Assembly: GCA_050014595.1 (NCBI GenBank)
Contig: JBEKDA010000009.1
Coordinates: 58,479 to 122,478 of the forward strand
Reading direction: 5' to 3'
Source: PALSA-129 sp050014595
GTDB taxonomy: Bacteria > Acidobacteriota > Terriglobia > Bryobacterales > Bryobacteraceae
Length of the DNA stretch: 64,000 nt
The translations under genes and the position numbers were made by a program. Below, piece by piece: positions 42,502 through 50,600 of the stretch (the first letter of the stretch is position 1; every line of letters starts with the position of its first letter). The notes beneath the pieces were generated by a model, which saw only the letters and a list, made by a program, of their open reading frames with translations, did no database searches and had not been told where the DNA came from.

Positions 42502-43230
42502 ATGTTCGACAAACACCGCGCGATCTCGATCGCGCTCGGTATCATTTTTTTTGCGGCCCTCCCGCTTTCCGGTCAACAAGCGTATGTCACGCGCTTCGAC
42601 TTCTATGGCGGTTATGGTTTTCTGGACAGCCCGAAGGTGAATCTTTTTGAAAACGGCGGCGCGTTTCAAATCGGCGTCCGCCCATTCACCTGGCTGTCTG
42701 TGGGTTTCGACTTCACCGCGGCGTCCGGCGATCTGACGATCAAGCCAGCCCAGTTGCTTCCCGCGTTGAATCTACAGCTACAGGACGCGATAGTAGGGGG
42801 AATAACGGCAGGCGTATTCCCTCCCCCTACAAGCTATAATTACGCCGGCTTGTACGTTCCGGCGCATTCCAAGACGCAGACCTACGCCCTCGGTCCGGAG
42901 CTCGTCTACCGGCACTTTTCCAAGGTGACGCTCTTTGTGCGGCCGGTCTATGCGGGAATCATCCACGAAACCGCCACCCCGCAACCGCAAGATCCGGTCG
43001 TCAAGGCCCTCGTGGGCGGCCTGATAGCCACGCCGAGCAAGACCGACCATGTCTGGTTCGTCGGTTTCGGAGGCGGCTTCGACATTCTCTTCGGCAAGCA
43101 CTTCGCCTGGAGATCGCAGGCCGACCTGGTGTACGATCACCTGTTCCCCGACCTGTTGGATAGCGGCCGCTTCACCGTGCGCTTCTCCTGCGGTCCGGCC
43201 TTCAACTTCGGCCCGAACATCAAGAAGTAA
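42502..43230 (+). CDS. Outer-membrane beta-barrel protein
   Basis: 242 residues from the ATG at 42502 with AGGAG six bases upstream. Signal peptide MFDKHRAISIALGIIFFAAL then alternating aromatic/hydrophobic strands (RFDFYGGYGFLDSP, GVRPFTWLSVGFDFTAASG, VTLFVRPVYAGIIHE, WFVGFGGGFDILFGKHFAWR) ending in RFSCGPAFNFGPNIKK. This is the pattern of an 8- to 10-stranded OmpA/OmpW-like barrel. No substrate or peptidoglycan-binding domain was seen. Confidence 0.7.
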   Translation: MFDKHRAISIALGIIFFAALPLSGQQAYVTRFDFYGGYGFLDSPKVNLFENGGAFQIGVRPFTWLSVGFDFTAASGDLTIKPAQLLPALNLQLQDAIVGGITAGVFPPPTSYNYAGLYVPAHSKTQTYALGPELVYRHFSKVTLFVRPVYAGIIHETATPQPQDPVVKALVGGLIATPSKTDHVWFVGFGGGFDILFGKHFAWRSQADLVYDHLFPDLLDSGRFTVRFSCGPAFNFGPNIKK

Positions 43231-43237
43231 GCCGCCA

Positions 43238-44860
43238 TCACGGAGCGTCGTTCCACTCCGTTTCCGCAGCGGGCGGGATCTGGCTCATGGCCCGCTCGGT
43301 GAGCGCGCAGATCGTCAGGCTGGGGTTAACCCCCAAGTTGGCCGCGATCACGGAGCCGTCGCAGACGTACAGGTTCCGATATCCGAACAGGCGATGCCGC
43401 GAATCCACCACGCCGTGGGCGGCTGACGGGGCCATGGCGCACCCCCCCAGAATGTGCGCCGTGCCCGGCACGTCGAAGAGAATCTCGGTTACCATGCTCA
43501 TCGGTGTACCGCCGATCGCCCGGGCTACCTGGCGCGCGAATTCGTTGGCCTGCGGGATAAAGGTAGGGATGCGCTGCCCCTGGCTCCGCAGCACTCGCCG
43601 GAACGGCCAGAACCACGGGCGTCCCAGCCGCATGGTAATGTGACCGTCCAGGGTCTGCATGCAAAGCAGGATCAGGGACTCCCGCGCCCAGCCAAACGGA
43701 TGCAGGCTGCGCAGGGTGCGGATGGGATGCCGCAAGAGAGAGGCCGCCAAAACCTTGAGCCAGAGCAGGATGCGCTTTCGGCCGGGCTGCCCGCCGGTCA
43801 GGACGGTGGCCAGCAGCCCCATGGCGTCCGACCCCGCCGGATAGCGCGTGGCCTCGATGTGCGTGTATTGGTCCAGGTAGAAGCCCGAGCCGATGGCAAT
43901 ACCCTTCGACAAGTCCTCGCGGCTGCCGGGCACGCGCACCCCGATCAGCGACTCGGCATTGGTGCGCACCCGGTTGCCGAGTTGCCCGCTGATCCCCGGC
44001 AGTGAGCCCTTCTCTTTCAGCCGCCACAGCAGGTCCAGCGTGCCCAGTGCCGAGGCCGCGAATACCACGCCGCGGCAGGTGAAGCGGCGGCGGCCCCCAG
44101 GCAGCAGCGTGGAGGGAACCGTGAACACCTCGTATCCCTTGTCTCCGTCGGGACTGCCATCCAGAGGCCGGACATCCACCACCTTGGTTTCGGCGAACAC
44201 CCGTGCCCCGGCCTTTTCGGCCAGATAGAGGTAGTTCTGGTCCAACGAATTCTTGGCGTGATAACGGCAGCCCATCATGCAGCCGCCGCAGCCGATGCAA
44301 CTGGCGCGTTCCGGTCCCTCGCCGCCAAAATACGGGTCGGGATAAGTCAGGCCCGCGGGTTCTCCCTCCGGCCCTTCGAAGACCGCAACTCTAGTGCGAT
44401 AGAAGGTTTCGCCTGCCCCGTGCTGTTCCGCCGCCCGCTGGAGGATGTCGTCCGCCGGACCCATAATCCGGTTTTCCATCACGCCCAACATGCGCATTGC
44501 GGTTTGGTAGTGCCGCGGCATCTCCGCTTTCCAGTCCGCCAGACCCACCCACGATCCGTTTTCCCAGATCGAGTCTCCCGGGACCAGTAAGGTATTGGCA
44601 TACGTGATGGACCCGCCGCCCACGGCACAGCCATGCATAATCAAGACGTGGCGGAAGGGATCGATGTTGAAAAAACCGCGCAACCCGAGGCCCGGCCGCC
44701 AGATCCACCGCCAGAACAGCCAGTTGGTGGTGGGCAGGTTCCGCGGAGTCCACCGGCGGCCCATTTCCATCACCCCCACCCGGTAGCCCTTCTCGGTGAG
44801 CCGGTGCGCGGACACGCTACCGCCGAAACCCGAACCGACCACGATGAAGTCGAAGTCCAT
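43238..44860 (-). CDS. GMC-family oxidoreductase with a four-cysteine cluster
   Basis: 540 residues. FAD-binding Rossmann motif FIVVGSGFGGSVSAHRL at residues 6-21, and the GMC/cholesterol-oxidase C-terminal signatures TAHILGGCAMAP and NLYVCDGSVIAANLGVNPSL. Between them lies ASCIGCGGCMMGCRYHAKNS with Cys188/191/194/198, spaced like a ferredoxin [4Fe-4S] site. It probably dehydrogenates a sterol-like or other hydrophobic alcohol; the electron acceptor is unclear because of the possible Fe-S cluster. The start overlaps the stop of the upstream gene by one base. Confidence 0.78.
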   Translation of the reverse strand: MDFDFIVVGSGFGGSVSAHRLTEKGYRVGVMEMGRRWTPRNLPTTNWLFWRWIWRPGLGLRGFFNIDPFRHVLIMHGCAVGGGSITYANTLLVPGDSIWENGSWVGLADWKAEMPRHYQTAMRMLGVMENRIMGPADDILQRAAEQHGAGETFYRTRVAVFEGPEGEPAGLTYPDPYFGGEGPERASCIGCGGCMMGCRYHAKNSLDQNYLYLAEKAGARVFAETKVVDVRPLDGSPDGDKGYEVFTVPSTLLPGGRRRFTCRGVVFAASALGTLDLLWRLKEKGSLPGISGQLGNRVRTNAESLIGVRVPGSREDLSKGIAIGSGFYLDQYTHIEATRYPAGSDAMGLLATVLTGGQPGRKRILLWLKVLAASLLRHPIRTLRSLHPFGWARESLILLCMQTLDGHITMRLGRPWFWPFRRVLRSQGQRIPTFIPQANEFARQVARAIGGTPMSMVTEILFDVPGTAHILGGCAMAPSAAHGVVDSRHRLFGYRNLYVCDGSVIAANLGVNPSLTICALTERAMSQIPPAAETEWNDAP

Positions 44861-45678
44861 TACTTACTACCAGGCGCGGCCGCGCAGGTGGCCCGGGGAA
44901 CGGGTTGCCCGCACGCCGGCAATCCCTCCGGCAGTTTGGGTATTTCGAGCCCCGGCTTCAATACGCTCTGGCGCATGGACGTCAGCGAGTGCTTGAGCGA
45001 TTTTTCCGGATTGATCCCCATCAGCGCCGACCCGAGCGCACGCGTCATGGCCCCGAATTCGTCGCTCAAGGTGATGGTTTCCGCCTCCACAGAGACACCC
45101 TTCCCGATTTCGGCAAACCGCCAGTAGGAGTTCAGGCGCCGCAAGTAGCCGTGGTCCTTGCCCACCTCGGCAACGCGCGTGGAGAGCGATCGGCAACGCC
45201 AGCGCTGTGCATCCACCCGCTCCCACACCACGTCGCTCGCGACATCCAGGATGGCGGGTTCTTTCATGCGCATGGAATATTGAAAGTGGTCTGTTCCGGT
45301 AAAGCAGAGGAGCTTGGAGGCAGAGATGGTCTCGGGGAAATACCGGTCGCGATGGTCATAGTCCTGGAGCATGCGGACCAGCCGGTCCAGGGTGGCGCCG
45401 GGAATAAAGACCGCACCGATCCAGTCGTAGAGTTGGCCGCTGGCCAGTTTGTGCGGGTTCGGTCCATTCGCCTCGATGGTTTGGATCTTTTGGCCGCGAA
45501 CGATCTGCTCGTTCAGAGCGGTGTCGGCATCGGCCAGCAGGAATGCCTTGCGTGCATCCATCCGCGCTTCGGCGGATTGGACGTAGCAATCGAATTGTTG
45601 TGCGGTTTCGGGCTTCAGTTGCTGCGCACGGAGCCCGGCGGGGAACAACAGGCAACAAACAACCATGAAAAGTTTCAT
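44860..45678 (-). CDS. Exported protein, SRPBCC-like candidate
   Basis: 272 residues from the ATG at 45678 (TTG at 45684 is an alternative). Signal peptide MKLFMVVCCLLFPAGLRA. The body has alternating strands and helices (IGAVFIPGATLDRLVRMLQD, YDHRDRYFPE, TGTDHFQYSMRMKEPAILDV, RRLNSYWRFAEIGKGVSVEA, ETITLSDEF) resembling START/SRPBCC lipid-binding domains. It ends with paired Cys (PACGQPVPRATCAAAPG). One-base overlap with the GMC oxidoreductase suggests they act together, perhaps on a lipid. Fold assignment is tentative. Confidence 0.5.
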   Translation of the reverse strand: MKLFMVVCCLLFPAGLRAQQLKPETAQQFDCYVQSAEARMDARKAFLLADADTALNEQIVRGQKIQTIEANGPNPHKLASGQLYDWIGAVFIPGATLDRLVRMLQDYDHRDRYFPETISASKLLCFTGTDHFQYSMRMKEPAILDVASDVVWERVDAQRWRCRSLSTRVAEVGKDHGYLRRLNSYWRFAEIGKGVSVEAETITLSDEFGAMTRALGSALMGINPEKSLKHSLTSMRQSVLKPGLEIPKLPEGLPACGQPVPRATCAAAPGSK

Positions 45679-45736
45679 ACCCAAACGTCCGATTGATTAT
45701 CGCTCCAGACGCGCCAGTTGCAAATAGATTCTTTGC

Positions 45737-45760
45737 AGCGCCGGCGGTCTTGGCCGCCGG
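45737..45760. repeat. Hairpin repeat shared with 8704-8726
   Basis: CCGGCGG-TCTTGG-CCGCCGG preceded by AGCG, nearly identical to the middle hairpin of the 8.7 kb array. Followed by further palindromic sequence (CTCCAGGAATCGGCCTCCTGG). Confidence 0.6.
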
Positions 45761-45888
45761 TTCTCCAGGAATCGGCCTCCTGGCCGGTCGTCCAAGGGCG
45801 AAGGCCTTGTTCAGATATTATCAGGCATGAATATACTGGATTCCGGGCCCGATGTTGCGTAGTCTGGAAACAGTAACTAGTCTGCACT

Positions 45889-46335
45889 ATGCATAAACTT
45901 GCCCCCGTCGAAGACGCGAAGACGTTGTTCAACGAAGCCAAGGACTGGTCGGTCTGGCGATGGCTCATCGAGAAGAAACACGCGCGCACCACCGCGGACG
46001 CCGCCTGGGAGGCCCTGGAAGCCTGCGAAGAAAAAGTGAAGGCCGGCTGGGCCGAGGAGTGGCGGCAAGCCTACCTTGATCTTTCGGCCAACGGCCGTCC
46101 CAAGGCGCGGCGCCATCGCTCGCTCGACCCCGAGCTGAAGGCGGCGCTGGAACGCCTACACGAAGCCGACGAAGAGGCGCGCCAGGCGCACGAAGCGGCG
46201 GAAGCCCAGTTCGACGAAGCCGACCGGAGAATGAGCAGCAGCATGGCGTGTGAAGGCGCACAGATGGCCATTGATGCGTGGGAGCTGACCGAGAAGTTTA
46301 TCAGGAAGGCGGAGGCGCTGGGAAGGAGGAAGTGA
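45889..46335 (+). CDS. Hypothetical helical protein
   Basis: 148 residues, strongly charged and helical with a coiled coil (SLDPELKAALERLHEADEEA, RQAHEAAEAQFDEADRRM). N-terminal segment KDWSVWRWLIEKKHARTTAD then AAWEALEACEEKVKAGWAEE. Soluble, no known motif. Similar small proteins are frequent in Acidobacteriota without assigned role. It lies upstream of a transposase relic. Confidence 0.55.
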   Translation: MHKLAPVEDAKTLFNEAKDWSVWRWLIEKKHARTTADAAWEALEACEEKVKAGWAEEWRQAYLDLSANGRPKARRHRSLDPELKAALERLHEADEEARQAHEAAEAQFDEADRRMSSSMACEGAQMAIDAWELTEKFIRKAEALGRRK

Positions 46336-46369
46336 GGGTGCCCGGCGGTCGGGGAAGTCGAGAGGACTG

Positions 46370-46736
46370 GGATTTGAAATCAGCCTTGACCAAGCGCCAA
46401 TGCTGGACCAGATCCGTCGCGACGCCGTTTTGGAAGCCATTCAAGAGGTCTGCACGCGTCGTGGCTGGAGTCTGCTGGCGGCCCATGTGCGCAGTAATCA
46501 CGTGCACACGGTAAGTGGAAGCGGAGGTTCCGCCGGAGCGGGTCATGCACGACTTCAAGACTTATGCCAGCCGCCGTCTGAATCGCATGAGGCTGGAAGA
46601 ACCGGACCGGAAGCGATGGGCTCGCCATGGCAGCACCCGTTGGCTGTGGAAACCACAGCACGTTTCGGCGGCCATAGAGTATGTTGTTAGGGAGCAGGGC
46701 GATGCCATGCCGGTGTTCGAGTCTCACGAGCTCTAA
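46370..46736 (+). pseudogene. Relic of a REP-associated tyrosine (Y1) transposase, frameshifted and N-terminally truncated
   Basis: First frame: FEISLDQAPMLDQIRRDAVL, EAIQEVCTRRGWSLLAAHVR, SNHVHTV, including the HUH metal motif His-Val-His. After an extra base near 46511-46514, the second frame continues VEAEVPPERVMHDFKTYASR (catalytic Tyr), RLNRMRLEEPDRKRWARHGS, TRWLWKPQHVSAAIEYVVRE. The N-terminal about 60 residues are missing. A copy of the dispersed REP-like repeat begins 14 bases after the stop, as expected for a RAYT-type enzyme. Confidence 0.75.
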
Positions 46737-46749
46737 TCTTGTGCCGGCA

Positions 46750-46780
46750 ACCGCTCTCTCACGTTCGCGGCTCCGAATCG
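46750..46780 (+). repeat. Dispersed REP-like repeat, copy 4, beside the transposase relic
   Basis: CCGCTCTCTCACGTTCGCGG followed by CTCCGAATCGG. It follows the Y1 transposase relic directly. Confidence 0.8.
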
Positions 46781-46811
46781 GCGCATTTCCATGTTCATCA
46801 CTTCTGCGGCT

Positions 46812-46825
46812 CCCATAAATATGGG
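46812..46825. promoter_or_regulatory. Palindrome CCCATA-AA-TATGGG before a VapBC operon
   Basis: A perfect 6-2-6 inverted repeat 13 bases before the antitoxin start, overlapping a TAAATA that could serve as -10. Likely autoregulatory operator of the TA pair. Confidence 0.5.
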
Positions 46826-46838
46826 ACAATGGCAATGG

Positions 46839-47087
46839 ATGAAGACGACCCTCGAAATTCCAGACGCGCTCTTCAGGCGGGCTAAGTCGGCCGCGGCCGA
46901 ACAAGGGATTCCGTTGCGCGAATTGGTGTCGGAGGCGCTTGCGGAGAGGTTGCGCGCCCGGGGACCCCAGGACAAGCCGTGGCTGAAGACGTTCGGCAAG
47001 CTACGCGGTTTGCGCAAGGAGACGGCGCACATCAACCGGATTGTCGAGGCGGAGTTTGGCCAGATCCAGCCCGAGGATTGGCAGTGA
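46839..47087 (+). CDS. VapB-type antitoxin
   Basis: 82 residues from the ATG at 46839 (MKTTLEIPDALFRRAKSAAA). A ribbon-helix-helix N-terminus followed by EQGIPLRELVSEALAERLRA, then a toxin-wrapping tail (KLRGLRKETAHINRIVEAEF). The TGA overlaps the GTG of the PIN toxin (GTGA). The strand MKTTLEIP and helix pattern are typical of RHH antitoxins that repress their own operon. Confidence 0.8.
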   Translation: MKTTLEIPDALFRRAKSAAAEQGIPLRELVSEALAERLRARGPQDKPWLKTFGKLRGLRKETAHINRIVEAEFGQIQPEDWQ

Positions 47088-47461
47088 TTCTGGACACGAA
47101 CGGGTTGTCGGCCATGGCGGATGGCGACACGAGCTTGGAGCCGCTCCTTCAACAGGCCGCCGAGATCGCAGTCCCTGTGATTGTGTTGGGCGAGTACCGA
47201 TATGGCATCCGGCAGTCGCGTCACCGCGCCCGGTATGAACGATGGCTGGCCGAAGTGCTGGCGAGTTGCCGCGTGCTGGTGGTGGATGAGGGGACCGCGG
47301 GACAGTACGCCGAAGTCCGCGACGAACTGAAACGCAGCGGGCGCCCGATTCCTGGGAATGACCTCTGGATTGCGGCCTTGGCGCGTCAGCACTCCTTGCC
47401 GCTACTCAGCCGCGACCAGCATTTCGATTTCGTTGCCGGACTGAAGCGAGTCGGCTGGTAA
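47084..47461 (+). CDS. vapC: PIN-domain toxin VapC (all catalytic acids present)
   Basis: 125 residues from GTG. PIN RNase with the four acidic residues in place: Asp4 (VILDTNGLSA), Glu37 (VLGEYRYGI), Asp93 (GNDLWIAALA) and Asp111 (LSRDQHFDFV). It would cleave RNA (tRNA or rRNA in characterised VapCs). It is translationally coupled to the VapB antitoxin. Contrast the D-to-G variant at 6074. Confidence 0.85.
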   Translation: MILDTNGLSAMADGDTSLEPLLQQAAEIAVPVIVLGEYRYGIRQSRHRARYERWLAEVLASCRVLVVDEGTAGQYAEVRDELKRSGRPIPGNDLWIAALARQHSLPLLSRDQHFDFVAGLKRVGW

Positions 47462-47500
47462 CGGAATCCGTTGCCGGCGCACCGATGAGACCCTCCGTTC

Positions 47501-49300
47501 CTAAAGCGCGTACTTCCCCGCCGCCAGCACGTGTTTGGCGATCTGGCGGCCTAATCCGATGGTGTCCGCCGGCTCGTGCTTGGCCAGGCGCCGCAGAATC
47601 GCCATCTGGGTCCTGAGCATATCGCCTTCCGCCACGGTCGAGATCACCTTGCGCGACGAAAGCTCCACCGTCTGCGCAGCCTTAGCCGCGTAATACCGGG
47701 TCATGGCGATGGCCTGCCTGGCCGCCCCTGCTCCCTTGGCGGCGATCAGCTTTTCCGCGCGCAGAATCGACGATTCCATCGCAAACACTTCCATGATGCA
47801 ATCGGCCAGCGCGCCCATCACTTCCTGCTGGTCCCCGAGACCCATCATGTACTTCTGCGAAGCCGCCCCCGCCGCAAACAAGGCGAGCTTCTTGGTATTG
47901 GCCAGAAGCTGGTGCTCGGCGCTTAACGGGCCTTCGCGCTCTTCCGCGGCGCCGGGACCGGCCATCACCTCGTCCATCAGTTTCTTGATGGCCCCCAGCA
48001 GCGGCAACTGGCCCGCCACCGCGCGCTTCATCAGCCAGCCGGTGATGATCAGCCGGTTGATCTCGTTGGTGCCCTCGAAGATCCGGTTGATGCGCGAATC
48101 GCGGTACGCGCGCTCCGCCGGATACTCCTCCACGTAGCCGTATCCGGCGTAGATTTGCAGGACGTGGTCCACCACCATGTCCAGCATCTCCGAGGCCCAC
48201 ACCTTGAGGATGGAGCACTCCACCGCGTACTCCTCGATGCGCTTCTGGATTTCCCGGGAGGCGCCCTCGGCCCCCGCATCCACATCGGCCAGCGCCGCAT
48301 CGATCATGCCGATCGTCCGATATACCATGGATTCGCCGGCGTAAACTCCGGCGGCGGATTCGGCCAGCTTCTCCTGGATCAGGCCGAATTCGGCGATTGT
48401 CTTGCCGAAAGCCTTGCGCTCCTTGGCGTAGCCGATGGCGTCCTGCAGGCCGTTGCGCGCCCCACCCACGCAAGCCGCACCCAGCTTGAAGCGCCCGATG
48501 TTCAGAATGTTAAACGCGATGTGGTGCCCCTTGCCGATCTCGCCCAACAGGTTCTCCACCGGCACCTGGCAATCGGCCAGGATCAGCGGGCAGGTGGAAG
48601 AGCCGCGGATGCCCAGCTTATGCTCTTCGGCGCCAATCGAGAAGCCCGGCGTGTGGCGTTCGATCAGGAAGGCCGAAAACTTCTCGCCATCCACCTTGGC
48701 GAATACCGTGAACAGGTCGGCGAAGCCGCTGTTGGTGATCCACATCTTCTCGCCGTCGAGGATGTAGTGCTTCCCGTCCGGCGAGAGCACCGCCCGCGTG
48801 CGGCAGTTCATGGCATCGCTGCCGGAGGAGGATTCCGAGAGCGCATACGCGCCGATCCACTCGCCCGTCCCGAGCTTCGGCAGGTACTTGCGCTTCTGTT
48901 CCTCCGTGCCGTACCAGACGATGGGCAACGTACCGATTCCCACGTGCGCGCTGAAGGCCACCGAGAAACTGGCCAGCTTGCTGATGGATTCGGCAATCAG
49001 CGCCGACGTTACCTTGTCCATTTCCAGGCCGCCGTAGGCCTCCGGGATGTCCACGCTCATCAGCCCGAGTTCGCCGGCCTTGCGCAGCAGACCCTTGGTC
49101 ACCTGGAAGTTCTTGGCCTCGATCTCGCCGGCCGCCGGCATCACCTCGTTCTGGGTGAAGTCGATTGCGGTCTTCGCAATCTGCCGGTGCTCCTGGGAGA
49201 GGTCCTCTGGTGTGAATACGTCCTGCGGATCGCGTTCCTCGGTGAGGAAGCTGCCGCCTTTGACCCGTTTCGCCATCGCTTGCACGTTGCTGGTTGCCAT
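47501..49300 (-). CDS. fadE: Acyl-CoA dehydrogenase (FadE-like)
   Basis: 599 residues from the ATG at 49300 (GAGGG nine bases upstream). Acyl-CoA dehydrogenase fold: N-terminal helices, YALSESSSGSDAMNCRTRAV (FAD/substrate region), ILDGEKMWITNSGFADLFTV, and DSRINRIFEGTNEINRLIIT with the catalytic region. The length with an extra C-terminal helical domain matches Bacillus FadE-type enzymes. First oxidation step of beta-oxidation; forms a minus-strand block with thiolase, FadN and TetR. Confidence 0.9.
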   Translation of the reverse strand: MATSNVQAMAKRVKGGSFLTEERDPQDVFTPEDLSQEHRQIAKTAIDFTQNEVMPAAGEIEAKNFQVTKGLLRKAGELGLMSVDIPEAYGGLEMDKVTSALIAESISKLASFSVAFSAHVGIGTLPIVWYGTEEQKRKYLPKLGTGEWIGAYALSESSSGSDAMNCRTRAVLSPDGKHYILDGEKMWITNSGFADLFTVFAKVDGEKFSAFLIERHTPGFSIGAEEHKLGIRGSSTCPLILADCQVPVENLLGEIGKGHHIAFNILNIGRFKLGAACVGGARNGLQDAIGYAKERKAFGKTIAEFGLIQEKLAESAAGVYAGESMVYRTIGMIDAALADVDAGAEGASREIQKRIEEYAVECSILKVWASEMLDMVVDHVLQIYAGYGYVEEYPAERAYRDSRINRIFEGTNEINRLIITGWLMKRAVAGQLPLLGAIKKLMDEVMAGPGAAEEREGPLSAEHQLLANTKKLALFAAGAASQKYMMGLGDQQEVMGALADCIMEVFAMESSILRAEKLIAAKGAGAARQAIAMTRYYAAKAAQTVELSSRKVISTVAEGDMLRTQMAILRRLAKHEPADTIGLGRQIAKHVLAAGKYAL

Positions 49301-49335
49301 ATGTTTTCCCTCTGTGGACTGCCTAATTCGCAAAG

Positions 49336-49360
49336 ACCGCTCTCTTACGTTCGCGGCTCT
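49336..49360 (+). repeat. Dispersed REP-like repeat, copy 5
   Basis: CCGCTCTCTTACGTTCGCGG followed by CTCT, in the gap between the acyl-CoA dehydrogenase and thiolase genes. Confidence 0.8.
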
Positions 49361-49372
49361 GTTAGTTGATTT

Positions 49373-50554
49373 TCAGTTCAGGTTCTCAAAAATTCCCGCG
49401 GCGCCCATGCCGCCCCCCACGCACATCGTCACCAGTCCGTACCTGGCCTTCCGCCGTTTCAGCTCCTGCAGCAGCCCGGCGGTAAGTTTGGCCCCGGTGC
49501 AGCCCAGCGGATGCCCCAAGGCAATGGCGCCGCCGTTTACGTTCACGCGGTCCATCGAGAGGCCCAAGGTCTTGATTACGGCCAGCGCCTGCGTCGCGAA
49601 GGCTTCGTTCAACTCGATCAGGTCGATCTGGTCCAGACTCAGTCCCGCCAGTTTGAGCGCCTTGGGAATGGCGTAGACCGGACCGATCCCCATCTCCTCC
49701 GGCAGACAGCCCGCGTAGGCGAAGGCCGCCAGGCGCGCCATTGGCTGGATTCCCAGCGCCCGGGCGCGTTCCTCGGACATCACCACCGCGGCCGCCGCGC
49801 CGTCCGAAGTCTGCGAGGAGTTGCCCGCCGTGACCGTACCTCTGGCGTGGAAGGCGGCCTTGAGCTTGCCCAGCGCCTCCATGGACGTATCGGCGCGCGG
49901 CCCCTCGTCGCACTGGAACTCCACTTGCGTCTTGCGGATCTTCGACTTCGCGTCCGGCGCCGAGAAAGTAACCGTCACCGGCACGATCTCCTGCCGGAAC
50001 TTCCCCGCGGCCTGCGCGGCCAGCGCCTTGGTGTGGCTGGCCAGTGCGAACTCGTCCGCCTGCTCGCGCGAGATGCCGTAGTGCCGCGCCACGCGCTCCG
50101 CGGTCAGCCCCATCGACAGATACGAATCCGGATAGTTTTGCTGCAGCCAGGGGTTGATGGAAATCTTGTGGCCGCCGAACGGAATAAAGGACATGGATTC
50201 CGTCCCGCCGGCCACGATCACATCCGCTCCCCCGCCCCGTATGCGCTCTGCCGCGAGCGCGATGGCTTGCAGCCCGGACGCGCAATAACGGTTGATGGTC
50301 ATGGCGGCGGACTCAATCGGCATGCCCGCGCGCAGCGCAGCGACCCGCGCCACGTTCATGCCCTGCTCGCCTTCCGGCATGGCGCAGCCGATAATCACAT
50401 CCTCCACTTCCCGCCTGTCCAGGCCGGGCACGCGCCCCAGCGCTCCCTCGATGGCCACTGCCGCCAGGTCGTCGGGCCGCGTGGCCCGCAACATTCCTTT
50501 GGGAGCCTTGCCCACGGCCGTCCGCACCGCGCTCACAATCACTGCGTCTCTCAT
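49373..50554 (-). CDS. fadA: Acetyl-CoA C-acyltransferase (thiolase)
   Basis: 393 residues, GAGGAG five bases upstream. Thiolase motifs: NRYCASGLQAI with the acyl-accepting Cys near 90, NEAFATQALAV, GGAIALGHPLGCTGA and the C-terminal CVGGGMGAAGIF with the second Cys. It cleaves 3-ketoacyl-CoA to acetyl-CoA and shortened acyl-CoA. It lies between FadN and FadE, separated from each by a REP-like repeat. Confidence 0.92.
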   Translation of the reverse strand: MRDAVIVSAVRTAVGKAPKGMLRATRPDDLAAVAIEGALGRVPGLDRREVEDVIIGCAMPEGEQGMNVARVAALRAGMPIESAAMTINRYCASGLQAIALAAERIRGGGADVIVAGGTESMSFIPFGGHKISINPWLQQNYPDSYLSMGLTAERVARHYGISREQADEFALASHTKALAAQAAGKFRQEIVPVTVTFSAPDAKSKIRKTQVEFQCDEGPRADTSMEALGKLKAAFHARGTVTAGNSSQTSDGAAAAVVMSEERARALGIQPMARLAAFAYAGCLPEEMGIGPVYAIPKALKLAGLSLDQIDLIELNEAFATQALAVIKTLGLSMDRVNVNGGAIALGHPLGCTGAKLTAGLLQELKRRKARYGLVTMCVGGGMGAAGIFENLN

Positions 50555-50572
50555 GTGTTCTCCTCAAGCACT

Positions 50573-50600
50573 CCGCTCCCTAACGGTCGCGGCTCGGATC
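50573..50600 (+). repeat. Dispersed REP-like repeat, copy 6
   Basis: Diverged copy (CCGCTCCCTAACGGTCGCGG followed by CTCGGATC) between thiolase and the FadN-like gene. Confidence 0.7.
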
